DNA from: Paenibacillus gallinarum
Lineage (GTDB): Bacteria > Bacillota > Bacilli > Paenibacillales > Paenibacillaceae
Length of the DNA: 64,000 nt
Reading direction: 5' to 3'
Assembly: GCF_014836635.1 (NCBI RefSeq)
Contig: NZ_JACSQL010000009.1
Span: 124,001 to 188,000, forward strand
Shown: in pieces, positions 26,617 to 34,724 of the stretch
Numbering within the stretch: the stretch's first letter is position 1
Layout: each line of letters opens with the position of its first letter
Position numbers and translations under genes: made by a program
Notes under the pieces: generated by a model
What the model saw: only the letters and a program-made list of their open reading frames with translations
The model's database searches: none
What the model was told of the DNA's origin: nothing

Positions 26617-28128
26617 ATGATTCGAATTCGTAAGCAGTTAAAATGGTTCGCGGCACCACTAGCTCTTTTGCTTGTTATCCTTACCGGATGTCAGGCTGTT
26701 GGTGGCCTGGATGTAAGCTCAGCTCTACTTGGAAGTAAAGATCGTATGTATCAATCCAGTGAGACAAAAGAGACTTTACAAGTAAAAGTTACACCTTCAG
26801 CAAATGCATCGGAAGAAGATCTCGCCATCATAGAACTTATCAATTCATTTTCTCTATATATTGATAGTGCAAAAGTAGAAAATAAGGACAAAGCCTCCAT
26901 TAAGGGAAAAGTTCATTATCAGAAAGCGGAAATTCCCTTTCTTTTGAGTTTGGATGAAAAAGGAGCTGCCCTGCAAATAGAAGGAGCTAAGCAGCCAATC
27001 TATCTTTCATACGCACTAGATCCGTCTCTTCCAGATATGACGGCATACAATGAGCAGATGGAAGATGCCATATGGAATGTAGCCAGCTTTGTCGTCAAGC
27101 ACCTTCCTAATCCGAATAAGATCTCGGTAGGTCAAGAAGAAGCAACGGTAAATGGAGAGAAATTGAATCTTACAAAACTTCATGCTGAGATTAGCGGAGC
27201 AGAAGTACTCAAGATGGTACGTCCTTTCCTCAGCAGTATTGCACAGGATGAGAAGGGCCTAAAGCAACTAATTGGAGATATTTATGATGCGGCTAAAGGG
27301 CTGTTCTCCTCTTACCAAGAGATAGAAGGAGCAGAAGGATTAGCAGAGGGCATCTTGCCTGCTACCAAAGAAGAAGCAGTAACGATTTATTATGGCATGA
27401 TTAAGGGTCTTCTTGATGAATATGTGAAGACGATCGATACAGAGATTGACAAGATGCTCACTGAAACTCCAGAGATGAAAACCGTCTTTAGTGATAAGAG
27501 TAGTCTAGTTGTGAATTATTACTTCGATAAGGATCTGAATGCACGGAAGAGCAATATGGAACTAACAGTTGCACTCCCTGTTTCTAAAGACATCCCCGTT
27601 TCCGAGATTAAAGTCATCAGTGATGCCGAATCATGGAATTTTGGCGAAAAAGTAACGGCTGATCAAGTTGACCTTTCTAAAGGGTACCTTGATCCACTCT
27701 TTGGAGAGGTGACAACAGGCCAGATGCTTCGTAACTTTGAAGGAACGAAGCCGGTATATGATCTGCTTTTGCAATCTGGCATGACAACTTCTTATCTTTA
27801 CCTGGAGTCAAATGATCCAATGTACGGAGCAGAAAATGTAAAAGGGACTGCATTTGTTCCTCTCCGTTACTTTGCTGAACATTTCGATGCAGAAGTGAAG
27901 TGGGCAAAAGGCTCTAAACAACTTACCGTAATTAATGATCTTACACTTGAGCAATCGACATATACACTAGGCTCGAAAAAAGCCACAATCAACGGAAAGG
28001 CAGTTACATTGCCGCAAGCTCCTTACACAGCTCAAGGGACGATTTATGTACCGCTGCGCTCGATTGCTGATGCACTCGGAGCTAGTGTAACTGTAGAAGC
28101 AGATGGTTATTCCGTTCAGCGTAACTAG
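26617..28128 (+). CDS. Lipoprotein with copper-amine-oxidase-N-like domain
   Basis: The 503-residue protein has a lipoprotein signal with lipobox ILTGC and acylated C25. The middle (about 30-390) is a charged, mixed alpha/beta region with no recognised family (TEETPEMKTVFSDKSSLVVNYYFD-like stretch near 285-310). Residues about 395-502 form a copper amine oxidase N-like domain (GTAFVPLRYFAEHFDAEVKWAKG, GTIYVPLRSIADALGASV), as in the neighbouring LRR protein. It is anchored to the outer face of the membrane. A role in envelope maintenance or stress is a guess. GAGGAGG precedes the ATG. Confidence 0.85.
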   Translation: MIRIRKQLKWFAAPLALLLVILTGCQAVGGLDVSSALLGSKDRMYQSSETKETLQVKVTPSANASEEDLAIIELINSFSLYIDSAKVENKDKASIKGKVHYQKAEIPFLLSLDEKGAALQIEGAKQPIYLSYALDPSLPDMTAYNEQMEDAIWNVASFVVKHLPNPNKISVGQEEATVNGEKLNLTKLHAEISGAEVLKMVRPFLSSIAQDEKGLKQLIGDIYDAAKGLFSSYQEIEGAEGLAEGILPATKEEAVTIYYGMIKGLLDEYVKTIDTEIDKMLTETPEMKTVFSDKSSLVVNYYFDKDLNARKSNMELTVALPVSKDIPVSEIKVISDAESWNFGEKVTADQVDLSKGYLDPLFGEVTTGQMLRNFEGTKPVYDLLLQSGMTTSYLYLESNDPMYGAENVKGTAFVPLRYFAEHFDAEVKWAKGSKQLTVINDLTLEQSTYTLGSKKATINGKAVTLPQAPYTAQGTIYVPLRSIADALGASVTVEADGYSVQRN

Positions 28129-28160
28129 TCTTTAATTACAGCGCAAATATATTCGATGAG

Positions 28161-28195
28161 AAGGACTCCACTAATCTTAGTGGAGTCCTTTCTTA
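28161..28195 (+). terminator. Intrinsic terminator
   Basis: A thirteen-pair stem AAGGACTCCACTA/TAGTGGAGTCCTT is followed by TCTT; a strong stem with a short tail. Confidence 0.8.
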
Positions 28196-28299
28196 GGTCT
28201 TACCGATGATATTTCCGGAGAATATCCATGTCTCTCCTATTATCAGTGCAATATAATGCGGAAAACAAGGTAAGTTAACTGCGTGAAGGAGAGAATAGA

Positions 28300-29154
28300 A
28301 TGGAGAATACTTCAATGAAAAAGGTGACTTTAGCGGGAACCGATGCATGGTCTGTCACTTCAGGCATAAATGGACAGGAGTATCGAGTACAGATTTATCA
28401 ACCGAGCGGAAAAGTGCCCGCCTCTGGATTTCCCATCATTTATACACTTGATGGAAACAGCACCTTTGCGATGACAGCGGAGATGATGCGTATTCAGTCA
28501 TTAAGACCGGAGAAGACTGGCGTGGCACCTGCCATTGTGGTTAGCATTGGGTACAATGCGGAAGCTCTTTTCCCACCTAAACGCCACTATGATTTTACGA
28601 TGCCTGCACCGGAGAAGGATTTACCGAAGATCCCGTTTGGAAGGCCGCTTCCCGAACAGGGAGGAGCGCTGGACTTTATGTCATTTGTAGAAGATCAACT
28701 AAAGCCGTTGGTAGAGAGTCGGTACTCAGTTGATTCGAGCAGACAGATGATTGTGGGACACTCGCTTGGCGGACTTTTTGTACTGCATATGCTTTTTGTT
28801 AGACCTCATTCTTTCCACACTTACATCGCAGGCAGTCCATCGATTCACTGGAATGCGATGTATTTACGTCAGCAGGAACAGAAATGGCTGGAGGAGGTTA
28901 GCAAGGGTAGAACTAAACTGAATACCCGGGTGCTGATTGCGGTAGGGGAACTCGAAGGGAATCTAAAAGTTCCGATGATCAGGAATGCAGAGGAACAGGT
29001 TGAGAGATTAAGTAAGCTTGAAGAGTTTGGAGTGCAGGTAGCTTATCAAGCCTTTGAAGCTGAGAATCATATGTCTATTGTACCTGTACTCATTAATAGA
29101 GCTTTGCGATTTAATGGATGGGCAGAAGAAGAATCGAACGAATCAAAAAAGTGA
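28300..29154 (+). CDS. Enterochelin-esterase-like alpha/beta hydrolase (BesA/IroE type)
   Basis: The 284-residue protein has the esterase D/enterochelin esterase fold: RVQIYQPSGK...GFPIIYTLDGNSTFAMTAEMMRIQ, nucleophile S in GHSLGG (near residue 152), and a C-terminal H in AENHMSIVPVL. BesA and IroE cut iron-loaded trilactone siderophores to release iron in the cytoplasm. Downstream are an AraC regulator, a siderophore-binding lipoprotein and two FecCD permeases, matching the content of the B. subtilis feuABC-besA-btr region. No Fur box is seen directly before it. The trilactone substrate is inferred from this context. Confidence 0.85.
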   Translation: MENTSMKKVTLAGTDAWSVTSGINGQEYRVQIYQPSGKVPASGFPIIYTLDGNSTFAMTAEMMRIQSLRPEKTGVAPAIVVSIGYNAEALFPPKRHYDFTMPAPEKDLPKIPFGRPLPEQGGALDFMSFVEDQLKPLVESRYSVDSSRQMIVGHSLGGLFVLHMLFVRPHSFHTYIAGSPSIHWNAMYLRQQEQKWLEEVSKGRTKLNTRVLIAVGELEGNLKVPMIRNAEEQVERLSKLEEFGVQVAYQAFEAENHMSIVPVLINRALRFNGWAEEESNESKK

Positions 29155-29206
29155 GAATTAAATCACTGCTAAACAGAAAAGTATGATAAACTCTGTTTTA
29201 TGATAT

Positions 29207-29221
29207 TGATAATCATTATCA
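29207..29221 (+). promoter_or_regulatory. Fur box upstream of the AraC-type regulator gene
   Basis: TGATAATCATTATCA is a perfect dyad matching the Bacillus Fur 7-1-7 core (TGATAAT-N-ATTATCA), 25 bases before the regulator start. It implies iron-dependent repression of the regulator. Confidence 0.9.
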
Positions 29222-29245
29222 TTAATAAGGCGGTGATTATTTTTC

Positions 29246-30094
29246 ATGGTTGAGATGACAACTTCAAAAGCAGCTAAGGTACAAGGCAAACAACTCTTAG
29301 ATTCCTCTGTTGTTAAGCTGAAAGAAGTTCTTAAGGTGAGCGCATGTAAAAAGTGGAATCCTTCTGATATGAATCATCACTCTTCTCATCTGCTGATGGT
29401 TGCTGAGGGCCAGGGGTGTTTAACATGGAGGGATTGTTCTTTTCCCGTTGACGGTACTTGTATCTATTCGTGTATGAATGAGGAGAAGCTGGTGATGGAC
29501 TGTAAGGATAGTAACGAAGTGAACCTTACTATAATTGGCTATGATGTGTATCAACAAGATGACCAGAAACAGCATCTTCTTGTATCTGAGGTACCGCCTG
29601 TGGGGCACTTATTGGATCTATCGCATCATGAGGTCAACTGGTTTACCGATATATGTAATTCCATTTATGGTCACTGGCACAGCGGGGAAGGACTTGGGAG
29701 ATATCGCAGTCAGCTTCTTTTCCAGGAGGCTCTATACTGGATAGCGAAAAGCAGTGATCAGGCTCGGGCAGACACGGATTCTGCATTACAGCTGACTAAA
29801 GATTACATTGACCAGCATTATACTGAAAGCTTACCGCTAGACAAACTTTGCCGGATGGCAGGACTAAGTTTGAAATACTACAGCGAGCTGTTCAAAAAAC
29901 ATTATGGAGTCAGTGTAACGGAATACATAGCCACCGTCCGCATGGAGCACGCCAAACGACTCATGATGGACCCCGAACTGAAGCTAAGGGAGATTGCACA
30001 TCTCGTTGGATATCCGGATGAGTTCTATTTTAGCCGAAAGTTTAAGAAGATGATGGGGACTTCCCCTTCTGCCTATCGAACAGGTGCTCATTAA
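29246..30094 (+). CDS. AraC-family regulator of siderophore uptake (Btr-like)
   Basis: The 282-residue protein has an N-terminal effector region (about 1-170) and two AraC helix-turn-helix units at the C-terminus (about 185-280; LDKLCRMAGLSLKYYSELFKKHYGVSVTEYI and LREIAHLVGYPDEFYFSRKFKKMMGTSPSAYR). It follows a strong Fur box and precedes a siderophore uptake operon, as Btr does in B. subtilis. Btr carries an additional FeuA-like binding domain that is absent here, so the ligand must be sensed by the N-terminal part. It probably activates the binding-protein operon when the iron siderophore is present. Confidence 0.88.
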   Translation: MVEMTTSKAAKVQGKQLLDSSVVKLKEVLKVSACKKWNPSDMNHHSSHLLMVAEGQGCLTWRDCSFPVDGTCIYSCMNEEKLVMDCKDSNEVNLTIIGYDVYQQDDQKQHLLVSEVPPVGHLLDLSHHEVNWFTDICNSIYGHWHSGEGLGRYRSQLLFQEALYWIAKSSDQARADTDSALQLTKDYIDQHYTESLPLDKLCRMAGLSLKYYSELFKKHYGVSVTEYIATVRMEHAKRLMMDPELKLREIAHLVGYPDEFYFSRKFKKMMGTSPSAYRTGAH

Positions 30095-30181
30095 TTTCGG
30101 CACCCCGCTGCAGAGATGATCGGTAATTAGGACAAGTCCGTCAGGAAAATGTCCATGGATAACCGTTCTCTTCTCCAGTAT

Positions 30182-30214
30182 CATTCAATAATGATAATCA
30201 TTATCAATTATTGA
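30182..30214 (+). promoter_or_regulatory. Extended Fur box upstream of the siderophore-binding protein gene
   Basis: The core TGATAATCATTATCA (30192-30206) is a perfect Fur dyad embedded in a longer symmetric stretch beginning TTCAATAA and ending TTATTGAA. It lies 30 bases before the binding-protein start and identifies an iron-repressed promoter. Confidence 0.92.
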
Positions 30215-30243
30215 ATGAGGATACGGAGAGGGGTCCATTAGAA

Positions 30244-31236
30244 ATGAAGAAAACAGCTTTCATCGGAATGCTAGTCCTTCTGCTTGTGATGCTTGCAGCA
30301 TGCGGAAATAGTGGCGGAGATAAAGAGGCTACGGGTACAGGCGAGCAGACACCGGCTACATCAACAAAAACGGAAACAAATGAGACAGCTAGCGATACTC
30401 GCAGTATTACATACTTGGGTCAAGAATATACTATTCCCGTAAATGCAGAAAAAATCATCATCACAGGTGCAATGGAGGCAATGGAAGATGCGCTTGTACT
30501 TGATGTGCATCCAGCAGGTGCCATTACGGTAGGTGGTGAGTTTCCGGAACGTTTCGCAGCAATCACTGATCAAGCGCAGTCTATTGGAGAAAAGGCGGAA
30601 CCTAACTTTGAGACCATTCTCTCCCTGCAGCCAGATGTGATTCTGGGTACGACAAAGTTCAAACCGGAAGTAGTAGAACAACTAAAGAAAATTGCCCCGC
30701 TGATTCAGGTTTCACATATCGCTTCTGACTGGAAGGATAACTTGAATCTGATGGCGGAGCTCACTGGGAAGCAAGATCAAGCGAAACAAATCATTGAAGA
30801 TTACGAGGCTCAAGTAGAGACTGCGAAATCGCAATTGGGAGATACCCTGAACGATAAAGAAGTTGTCGCCATTCGTATTCGTGGGGGAGAAATGTATATC
30901 TATCCGGCGAATGTATTTGTAAACCCGGTTTTATATGAAGATCTGGGACTTACGCCGCCAGCTGAAGTTCTCGCAGCAGAAGCCCAGGAGATGATATCTG
31001 TTGAACAGTTTGCAGAAATGAATCCAGACTATGTATTTATTCAGTTTGAAGAGCAGTCAAACAAAGACAATCCTGCGGCATTAGAGGATCTGCAGAACAA
31101 TCCAATTATCCAAAAGACCACAGCTTTTAAAGATGAACATGTATTTATTAATGTCATTGATCCTCTCTCCGAGGGTGGACCGGCTTGGAGCAGAACGAAT
31201 TTCCTAACAGCTGCTGTAGAGCAACTGACGAAGTAG
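30244..31236 (+). CDS. Siderophore ABC transporter substrate-binding lipoprotein
   Basis: I start at ATG 30244, eight bases after GGAGAGGGG, rather than an in-frame TTG at 30211; this gives 330 residues. The signal ends in lipobox MLAAC with C20 lipidated. The rest is a periplasmic-binding-protein class III (FecB/FeuA-like) fold: ITYLGQEYTIPVNAEKIIITGAMEAMEDALVL..., NFETILSLQPDVILGTTKF. It captures ferric siderophore outside the membrane and feeds the two permeases encoded next. No ATPase follows, so the shared ATPase is elsewhere. The Fur box just upstream explains iron control. Confidence 0.92.
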   Translation: MKKTAFIGMLVLLLVMLAACGNSGGDKEATGTGEQTPATSTKTETNETASDTRSITYLGQEYTIPVNAEKIIITGAMEAMEDALVLDVHPAGAITVGGEFPERFAAITDQAQSIGEKAEPNFETILSLQPDVILGTTKFKPEVVEQLKKIAPLIQVSHIASDWKDNLNLMAELTGKQDQAKQIIEDYEAQVETAKSQLGDTLNDKEVVAIRIRGGEMYIYPANVFVNPVLYEDLGLTPPAEVLAAEAQEMISVEQFAEMNPDYVFIQFEEQSNKDNPAALEDLQNNPIIQKTTAFKDEHVFINVIDPLSEGGPAWSRTNFLTAAVEQLTK

Positions 31237-31258
31237 ACCGCGGCGACCATAGAAACTT

Positions 31259-32269
31259 ATGATACCTAAAGGAAAAATAAATCCGGCCCTTATTCTGGTG
31301 ACGGCTCCTATTCTTGTGGCTCTAACCATTCTATTCTCCATTCATTATGGAGCAAAAAATATCGAACCTGCCGAAGTGTGGAATGCAATATTCCACTTTG
31401 ACACAGACAGCATCGATCATCAGATCATTATGACCTCACGGCTCCCAAGAGTCGTGGGGGCTCTGCTTATTGGGGCATTTCTTGCGATCTCGGGTGCACT
31501 CATGCAGGGAATGACTCGCAACTATTTGGCTTCTCCCTCTATTATGGGTGTCTCCGACGGCTCTGTTTTTGTCATTACCTTTTGTATGATACTGCTGCCG
31601 GGTACATCGACTCTAGGTTACATTGCTTTCTCATTACTTGGATCAGCGATTGGCGCAGGAATTGTTTTTTCACTTGCTTGGCTATTACCGAGAGGAATGA
31701 CTCCGGTCCGTCTCGCTATTTTGGGGACAATAATCGGTACGTTTCTGAGTGGATTATCGGAAGCAGCAGCGACGTATTTTCAGGTGTCTCAAAATATAAG
31801 TTTCTGGTATAACGCAAGATTGCATCAAATGGATCCTGAGCTAATAAAACTGATCATTCCTTTTGCTATCGTTGGACTGGCTCTTGCCATGAGCTTATCC
31901 AAATCGATAACGATCTTGTCCCTTGGAGATGAGATGGCGACTGGACTTGGGCAACGTACCAAATGGGTAAAAGCATTATCCATTCTCAGTGTCGTTATTT
32001 TAACGGGAATTTCAGTGGCACTTGCCGGAAAAATTGCATTTGTCGGGCTTCTGATTCCGCACATTACTCGTTTTTTTGTAGGTGTGGATTACAAGTGGGT
32101 TATTCCTTGCTCAGGTATTCTTGGCGGGCTTTTTCTCGCTTGGTGTGATGTGCTGAGCCGATTCATTAATGCTCCTTTTGAAACACCCATCGGTGTGATC
32201 ACGGCACTGTTCGGGGTTCCTTTCTTCCTGTATCTGATTAAAACCAGAGGAGGAAAGGCAAATGTATAA
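31259..32269 (+). CDS. FecCD-family siderophore permease 1
   Basis: The 336-residue protein has about nine to ten helices of the BtuC/FecCD family, with RLPRVVGALLIGAFLAISGALMQGMTRN near residues 61-90 and the C-terminal FVGLLIPHITRFFVGVDYKWVIPCSGILGG, the segment contacting the ATPase. It pairs with the second permease, whose start overlaps its end by eight bases. It starts 22 bases after the binding-protein stop. Confidence 0.93.
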   Translation: MIPKGKINPALILVTAPILVALTILFSIHYGAKNIEPAEVWNAIFHFDTDSIDHQIIMTSRLPRVVGALLIGAFLAISGALMQGMTRNYLASPSIMGVSDGSVFVITFCMILLPGTSTLGYIAFSLLGSAIGAGIVFSLAWLLPRGMTPVRLAILGTIIGTFLSGLSEAAATYFQVSQNISFWYNARLHQMDPELIKLIIPFAIVGLALAMSLSKSITILSLGDEMATGLGQRTKWVKALSILSVVILTGISVALAGKIAFVGLLIPHITRFFVGVDYKWVIPCSGILGGLFLAWCDVLSRFINAPFETPIGVITALFGVPFFLYLIKTRGGKANV

Positions 32270-33284
32270 TACGAATCGGAGAAAAAAAGGAATGGTAGTC
32301 CTTGTTACGTCGGCTATTATTCTTCTGGCTTCTTATATCAGCATAACGAACGGTACGTTTGATATGACGGTGAGTGATGTAATAAAGACGCTCTTAGGCA
32401 TGGATACATCACGGGAACACCACCTCGTTATTTTTGATTTTCGCTTGCCGCGAATTATTATTGCGTTACTCCTCGGCTTAGGTCTTGGCACTGCCGGTGC
32501 TGTCGTTCAGGGCATCGTACGCAATCCCCTTGCGGACCCTGGCATGCTTGGTATTAATGCTGGAGCAGGTACAGCAATTGTCCTTTTTATGTTTCTCTTT
32601 CAGGGGACCATTACGGGGGCTAGTTTCTTCTCCATTATGACGATGCCTTTATTTGGTCTCGTAGGGGGGCTCGCTGCTGCTGCGCTCATTCTCATGTTTG
32701 CGTTAGAGCGCGGGAAGCTGGACTCCCAAAGGCTTATTTTAGTCGGTATCGCCGTGTCCTCAGGATTTGGGGCTATAACGCTCTTCGTATCCCTTAAGAT
32801 GAATCCGAAGGATTTTGAGATGGCTACCGTGTGGCTGGCGGGAAGTATCTATAATGCCAACTGGCAATTTATTATTGCTATGCTGCCTTGGCTTATGATC
32901 TTCATCCCACTGATTTGGCGGAAGTCACTTATCTTGGATGTGATGCAGCTTGAGGAAGGAAGCGCGATGGGAGCAGGCGTCTCGGTAAATCGGGAACGTA
33001 TCTTACTGCTGCTGTATAGCGTTGGGATTGTCAGCGCCTGTGTAGCGGTAGCGGGAAGCGTAGGTTTTGTTGGGCTTATTGCACCTCACATTGCGCGGAG
33101 GCTTGTCGGTCTTCATCATCGTCATATGATTCCTGTATCTGGGCTTGTAGGAATGGCGATGGTCGTTGTGGGTGATCTCATCGGGAAAACGATATTTGCC
33201 CCAGCAGAGCTCCCCGTAGGGATCGTTATTTCAATTATTGGGGTTCCGTACTTCGTGTATTTACTCTTTAAAACGAGGGTGTAG
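32262..33284 (+). CDS. FecCD-family siderophore permease 2
   Basis: The 340-residue protein has family signatures FRLPRIIIALLLGLGLGTAGAVVQGIVRNPLADPGMLGINAGAG and FVGLIAPHIARRLVGLHHRHMIPVSG. An AGGAGG ribosome site lies inside the preceding gene. It completes the heterodimeric channel of the importer. A terminator follows, so no ATPase gene belongs to this operon; a shared ATPase, as YusV serves in B. subtilis, is expected elsewhere. Confidence 0.93.
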   Translation: MYNTNRRKKGMVVLVTSAIILLASYISITNGTFDMTVSDVIKTLLGMDTSREHHLVIFDFRLPRIIIALLLGLGLGTAGAVVQGIVRNPLADPGMLGINAGAGTAIVLFMFLFQGTITGASFFSIMTMPLFGLVGGLAAAALILMFALERGKLDSQRLILVGIAVSSGFGAITLFVSLKMNPKDFEMATVWLAGSIYNANWQFIIAMLPWLMIFIPLIWRKSLILDVMQLEEGSAMGAGVSVNRERILLLLYSVGIVSACVAVAGSVGFVGLIAPHIARRLVGLHHRHMIPVSGLVGMAMVVVGDLIGKTIFAPAELPVGIVISIIGVPYFVYLLFKTRV

Positions 33285-33330
33285 ACGATTTTACATATCC
33301 GTATTATTTAAAGAGTTATTTAAAGCAGTT

Positions 33331-33366
33331 AAGGAGGCTTTCGTATAGACGGAAGTCTCCTTTTGC
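33331..33366 (+). terminator. Intrinsic terminator of the siderophore operon
   Basis: A ten-pair stem AAGGAGGCTT/AAGTCTCCTT (one G-U) is followed by TTTTG. Confidence 0.8.
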
Positions 33367-33520
33367 TATTTTGTCCGTGTTATTCGTGATTAGACCTTGT
33401 TTAAACCTGAAAAGTTTGGGACAATAATAAACGGATTAAGAAAGTAAACCTATTTGTAAATGAGACACGAAGTTTTGAATAGATTACATTTTAAAGTTTT
33501 GAAAAGAGGGCCGTTTTGTC

Positions 33521-34609
33521 ATGAATAAACCATCCATTTATGGATTAACTCAGGAACATATGGGAGCGTGGCTGGAAGAGCACGGCCATAAGAAATCTCG
33601 GGCATCCCACGTATGGGAGTGGCTGTACCGGAGACGTGTGAAGGATTTTGCGGAGATGACTGAAGTGAACAAGAACTGTGTTCAGCTGTTATCTGAGCAT
33701 TTTGTAATAGAGACATTAACGGAGCATACAAGGCAGGAATCAGCAGACGGAACGATCAAATTCCTATTTCGTCTGGAAGATGGCAATCTCATTGAGACTG
33801 TGCTGATGCGTCATAAGTTTGGACTCTCTGTCTGTGTAACGACGCAGGTAGGCTGTAATATCGGCTGTAGCTTCTGTGCGAGTGGTCTGCTTAAGAAGAG
33901 CCGTGACCTTTCAGCTGGGGAAATTGTTGAGCAGATTATGAAAGTTCAGTTCCACCTCGACCAGGCTGGTAAGGGTGAGCGGGTGAGTCATATCGTGGTG
34001 ATGGGTATTGGAGAACCGTTTGATAACTATGACAATATATCTGACTTTATCCGTGTCGTGAAGGATCATAAGGGACTGGCTATTGGTGCAAGACATATTA
34101 CGGTATCGACTAGCGGACTAGCGGATAAAATTAAAGAATTTGCCGATTCTGATCTGAACGTCAATCTTGCTGTATCACTGCATGCACCGAATAATGAACT
34201 TCGTACACGGATTATGAAGATCAATAAGGCGATTCCGATTGAGAAGCTCATGGAAGCCATTGAATATTATTGGGACACTACAAATCGGCGGATTACGATT
34301 GAATATATTCTTCTCCAAGGAGTAAATGATCAGCCTGAACATGCGCTAGAACTTGCAGAACTACTGAAGGAGCGCCGGAATCTAGCGATCGTTAACTTGA
34401 TTCCATATAATCCGGTAGATGAGCATAGCCAGTATCAGCGGAGCGAGAAAGACTCCATAACTGCGTTCTATGATGTACTGAAGAAGCAGAATATTAGTGT
34501 TAGTGTGAGACTTGAACACGGTGCGGATATCGATGCAGCTTGCGGCCAGCTTCGGAGTAAGCAAATTCGTAAAGATCAAGATGGAAGTCTAGAGAAAGTA
34601 TTATCTTAA
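33521..34609 (+). CDS. RlmN-family radical SAM 23S rRNA methyltransferase
   Basis: The 362-residue protein has the RlmN/Cfr architecture: N-terminal RNA-binding helices ([37 protein letters not shown]), the radical-SAM cluster C112-x3-C116-x2-C119 (GCNIGCSFC), [12 protein letters not shown]-binding loop and the resolving cysteine C341 in DIDAACGQL. RlmN methylates C2 of A2503 in 23S rRNA and also tRNA; Cfr methylates C8 at the same base. By overall sequence this is nearer to RlmN. The segment after the cluster ([19 protein letters not shown]) differs from the usual STLGGLKRNLEAGEIVEQV, and the gene is not beside prpC/prkC, so it may be a second copy. Confidence 0.88.
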   Translation: MNKPSIYGLTQEHMGAWLEEHGHKKSRASHVWEWLYRRRVKDFAEMTEVNKNCVQLLSEHFVIETLTEHTRQESADGTIKFLFRLEDGNLIETVLMRHKFGLSVCVTTQVGCNIGCSFCASGLLKKSRDLSAGEIVEQIMKVQFHLDQAGKGERVSHIVVMGIGEPFDNYDNISDFIRVVKDHKGLAIGARHITVSTSGLADKIKEFADSDLNVNLAVSLHAPNNELRTRIMKINKAIPIEKLMEAIEYYWDTTNRRITIEYILLQGVNDQPEHALELAELLKERRNLAIVNLIPYNPVDEHSQYQRSEKDSITAFYDVLKKQNISVSVRLEHGADIDAACGQLRSKQIRKDQDGSLEKVLS

Positions 34610-34658
34610 TTTAGATCAAGCTGCTGTAGCAGTGAATTGAATACTAGATAGGTACAAT

Positions 34659-34714
34659 AAAAAACCTCTGTATCCAAGATGAACGAAAGATTCATCAAGG
34701 AGCAGAGGTTTTTT
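34659..34714. terminator. Bidirectional intrinsic terminator
   Basis: AAAAAACCTCTG and CAGAGGTTTTTT form a twelve-pair outer stem with an inner ATGAA/TTCAT hairpin. It serves both the RlmN-like gene and the convergent POT transporter gene. Confidence 0.88.
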
Positions 34715-34724
34715 ACGTTCTATT

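Noticed and set aside
33399..33423. Sigma-B-like GTTTAA and GGGACA upstream of the RlmN-like gene
   Set aside because: The -10 part deviates from GGGWAW, and no stress link is evident.
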